Shown in pieces: positions 61,761 to 64,000 of a DNA stretch of 64,000 bases; position 1 is the stretch's first letter; every line of letters begins with the position of its first letter. The translations under genes were made by a program, and so were the position numbers. Source of the stretch: Virgibacillus halotolerans (GTDB taxonomy: Bacteria; Bacillota; Bacilli; Bacillales; Amphibacillaceae); contig NZ_JAFBEA010000002.1 in NCBI RefSeq assembly GCF_016908515.1, positions 434,001 to 498,000 of the forward strand, read 5' to 3'. Below the pieces are notes generated by a model. It did not search any database. It was not told where the DNA came from and saw nothing but the letters and a program-made list of their open reading frames with translations.

Positions 61761-63218
61761 ATGGAGGAACGTACGAAACTGAAGAAAACATTAAAGCCAA
61801 GTTGGGTTTGGGCGATTGCGTTAGGGTCTTCGATTGGTTGGGGCGCTTTTGTACAACCAACGGTTTGGATGAAAGACGGCGGGCCACTCGGTGTGATCAT
61901 TGGCTTTTTAATCGGAGCGGCACTGATGATGCTTATTGCGGTCAGTTATGGCTTTTTAATTAAAAGTTTTCCAGTATCTGGCGGCGAGTTTGCATATGCA
62001 TTCGTAAGTTTAGGAAGAACACACGCATTTATTTGTGGTTGGTTTTTAACGCTTGGTTACATATGTATTGTTGCACTGAATGCATCTGCATTCGCACTCA
62101 TGTTTAAATTTATATTTCCAAAGTTGATTGAACATCTACCTCTGTATCAAATCGCAGGTTGGGATGTTTATGGAATGGAAGTTATTATAGCATCTGTTGT
62201 GCTGCTCATATTCGGTTATATCAATGTTCGTGGAACAGGTTTATCCGGAAGAATGCAATTTATTTTCTGTGTAATTATGTTAGTCGGTGTTGCTGGCTTG
62301 ACACTTTTAATTGGTGGAAGCCCTGAATCGACATTGGAAAATGTGAAACCATATTTTCCTTCAAACACAACGACCTTTGCGGCAATTATTTCTATCGTTG
62401 CGATTGCACCTTGGGCCTACGTTGGTTTTGACAATGTCCCACAAGCAGCGGAGGAATTTAATTTTTCTTCCAAAAAAGCATTTTCATTAATTATTTTAGC
62501 GATTCTATTTTCTGCATTATTATATAGTTTTATGATTATCGCGACATCCATGGCGGCTCCTTGGGAAGCGTTAGTAGCGGAAGGACATATTTGGGGAACT
62601 GCAATCGCCGTGCAAGATGTACTAGGCACAATGGGGCTCGTTATTTTAGCAGTCGCATTAAGTATGGGAATTTTTACGGGGTTGAATGGATTTATTATTT
62701 CTTCCAGCCGTTTGCTTTTTGCAATGTCCCGTGCAAAGATAATTCCGGAAATATTCTCGAAGGTACATCCAAAGTATAAGACACCATATGTTGGTATTCT
62801 ATTTACTTCCGTTCTTGCAATGTTTGCGCCATGGTTTGGTCGAGAGGCATTGCTATGGGTAGTAGATATGTCATCCATTGGGGTATCGATTGCTTACTTC
62901 TATACCTGTTTTACCGCGAATTCAATTTTTAAATGGTCAATGGGTACAGGATTTAATCCAGGAAGACATGTGATTGCACCTGGCAAAAAAATTATCGCGA
63001 TTGTTGGTATGCTCGCAAGTCTGACTTTTATTGGTTTGTTACTTGTCCCAGGCTCACCAGCATTTCTTGGAATTGAGTCAAGAATTGCCTTGATTGCTTG
63101 GATTGTTCTCGGTGTTGTATTCTATCTGATAAAACGAACCGAGTTCATGAAAATCCCAACCGAAGAATTAAACTACTTAATTCTTGGTAATAAAAAAATT
63201 GATGTAGAGAATGAATAA
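61761..63218 (+). CDS. APC-family amino acid/amine permease (second copy)
   Basis: A 485-residue, twelve-helix transporter, paralogous to the protein at 38350-39861. They share TLKPxWVWAIA, GWGAFV, GPLGVIIGF, SGGEFAYA, GWFLTLGY, KYKTPxxGILFT and FGREALLWVVDMSS in the same order. The unwound-helix segment IALGSSIGWGAFVQP and IAPWAYVGFDNVPQAAEEF are intact. AAAGGAG precedes the ATG. It is a single-gene unit. The substrate is unknown. Confidence 0.87.
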   Translation: MEERTKLKKTLKPSWVWAIALGSSIGWGAFVQPTVWMKDGGPLGVIIGFLIGAALMMLIAVSYGFLIKSFPVSGGEFAYAFVSLGRTHAFICGWFLTLGYICIVALNASAFALMFKFIFPKLIEHLPLYQIAGWDVYGMEVIIASVVLLIFGYINVRGTGLSGRMQFIFCVIMLVGVAGLTLLIGGSPESTLENVKPYFPSNTTTFAAIISIVAIAPWAYVGFDNVPQAAEEFNFSSKKAFSLIILAILFSALLYSFMIIATSMAAPWEALVAEGHIWGTAIAVQDVLGTMGLVILAVALSMGIFTGLNGFIISSSRLLFAMSRAKIIPEIFSKVHPKYKTPYVGILFTSVLAMFAPWFGREALLWVVDMSSIGVSIAYFYTCFTANSIFKWSMGTGFNPGRHVIAPGKKIIAIVGMLASLTFIGLLLVPGSPAFLGIESRIALIAWIVLGVVFYLIKRTEFMKIPTEELNYLILGNKKIDVENE

Positions 63219-63228
63219 TAGACAAGTG

Positions 63229-63268
63229 AGAGGCTTTGTCACCCAAAAGCGGCACAAAGCCTCTTTTC
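63229..63268 (+). terminator. Terminator of the second APC permease
   Basis: A perfect 11-bp stem (63229-63239 with 63254-63264) is followed by a T tract. Confidence 0.9.
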
Positions 63269-63501
63269 TAATCGTATGTTTTTCCTGAAGTGCTATAATG
63301 AAAATAGCATACTTTCAAGACGGGGATGCACGCCTATCCAAAAATTGTCGCATCCCATTATCGTGATTGATCGTTTGCTCAATTGCAGACAAAGGATATA
63401 AAAAATGACAGTGGAAAAGTCATCAGCGAAACAAAAAATGTTTTAATTGAAGTAGACAAATGATCATTGTCTTCGAAACTTGTAAAAAGGGAGAAACGAA
63501 T

Positions 63502-64000
63502 ATGTTAATAGAAGCTATTGTACAGAATGCGGAAGAAGCGAAACAGGCAGAACAACTTGGTGCGGATCGGTTGGAATTAGTGTCAGCGATGCTAGAGGGT
63601 GGTTTAACGCCAAGCTATGGAACGATTAGGCAAGTGTTAAATAGTGTTTCGATCCCGGTTCAGGTGATGATCCGTCCACACAGTTATCATTACGACTATG
63701 GTGCAGGCGATTTAGAGGTTATTCATGGGGATGTAGAGAATGTATTAGCGCTTGGTGGTACTGGAATTGTTTTCGGTGCCCTGCAAGCGGATAACACAAT
63801 AAATGAACGTGTTTTAGCGAATGTGGCTGGAATTTCCGACGCATTAGATATCACGTTTCATCGCGCCTTTGACGAGGTGCCGTCACAGCAGGATGCCTAT
63901 CATATATTGACAAAGTATAAACAACAGGTAAAGCGTATTTTAACTTCTGGAGGCGCAGTCAATTGTGATGCAGGAAAAGAGGGTCTAAGGACATTGGTGA
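63502..64000 (+). CDS. cutC: CutC-family protein (partial, continues past the window)
   Basis: The first 166 codons of a CutC-type TIM-barrel protein run off the right edge. The family pattern is clear: EAIVQNAEEAKQAEQLGADRLELVS in order, GGLTPSYG, VMIRPHSYHYDY and FHRAFDEVPS. The group was linked to copper homeostasis in E. coli, but the enzymatic role is unsettled. AAGGGAG precedes the ATG. Confidence 0.9.
   Translation, partial: MLIEAIVQNAEEAKQAEQLGADRLELVSAMLEGGLTPSYGTIRQVLNSVSIPVQVMIRPHSYHYDYGAGDLEVIHGDVENVLALGGTGIVFGALQADNTINERVLANVAGISDALDITFHRAFDEVPSQQDAYHILTKYKQQVKRILTSGGAVNCDAGKEGLRTLV

Noticed and set aside
62417-62878. 153-residue frame antisense to the second APC permease
   Set aside because: Shadow frame of a clear membrane protein gene, without start signals.
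1-64000. CRISPR arrays, tRNA or rRNA genes, prophage or complete insertion sequences
   Set aside because: No regularly spaced direct repeats, no tRNA cloverleaf pattern with T-loop, and no transposase, integrase or phage structural proteins were seen.

Overview
The window reads as chromosomal DNA of a low-GC, Gram-positive, rod-type Firmicute of the family Bacillaceae. The best guess is a halotolerant or marine genus such as Oceanobacillus or Virgibacillus. Evidence: strong AGGAGG-type ribosome binding sites with ATG/GTG/TTG starts, cre-like CcpA sites, a preQ1-I riboswitch, a Bacillus-type sigma-54 (SigL), Bacillus proteins such as YpjP, MtnE and a CitS/CitT pair, and dispersed GC-rich palindromic repeats of the kind found in these genera. 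The genus is an inference. No rRNA, tRNA, CRISPR array, prophage or complete insertion sequence was seen.

0-23 kb is mostly housekeeping and transport. It holds a YbaK-type deacylase, a ribokinase remnant, bioY behind a BirA-type operator, a citrate sensor/regulator/transporter set (citS-citT-citMHS with a cre site), an ABC importer of the nitrate/sulfonate/taurine class divergent from cysK, an LCP wall-polymer transferase, ypjP, a C26 amidotransferase-hydrolase with an M19 dipeptidase, an M24 peptidase, a DUF1646 transporter, a divergent mtnU/mtnE pair, an OxlT-type MFS carrier and a membrane-anchored penicillin-acylase-family enzyme.

23-31 kb is a nine-gene operon: a LacI-type repressor (KdgR-like), a 6-phospho-3-hexuloisomerase-like SIS protein, KDPG aldolase, a three-part TRAP transporter, ribose-5-phosphate isomerase, KDG kinase and a hexulose-6-phosphate-synthase-like protein. 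It is preceded by a promoter and a 20-bp perfect palindrome. Sugar-acid import and the lower Entner-Doudoroff steps are combined here with both ribulose-monophosphate enzymes. This is the most unusual gene set in the window.

31-40 kb is a taurine dissimilation cluster (alanine dehydrogenase, taurine:pyruvate-type aminotransferase, LysR regulator, sulfoacetaldehyde acetyltransferase). A 1.2-kb non-coding stretch follows, with a palindromic repeat interrupted by a small inverted-repeat element that itself carries another palindromic repeat. An APC permease lies beyond it.

40-52 kb holds a Gfo/Idh/MocA oxidoreductase, queCDE behind a preQ1 riboswitch, a YkvR-like protein, sigL, an aldo-keto reductase, a metallo-hydrolase, a methyltransferase, and an operon that places a lysine-dehydrogenase-like gene among the parts of an amino-acid ABC importer.

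52-64 kb holds a ferredoxin and a sialic-acid cluster: a sodium symporter and nanA on the minus strand, and two FadR-type regulators, nanK and nanE on the plus strand. An acyl-CoA synthetase, manA, a second APC permease paralogous to the one at 38 kb, and the start of cutC complete the window. Overall the region suggests a scavenger of host- or marine-derived organic acids, taurine and sialic acid.
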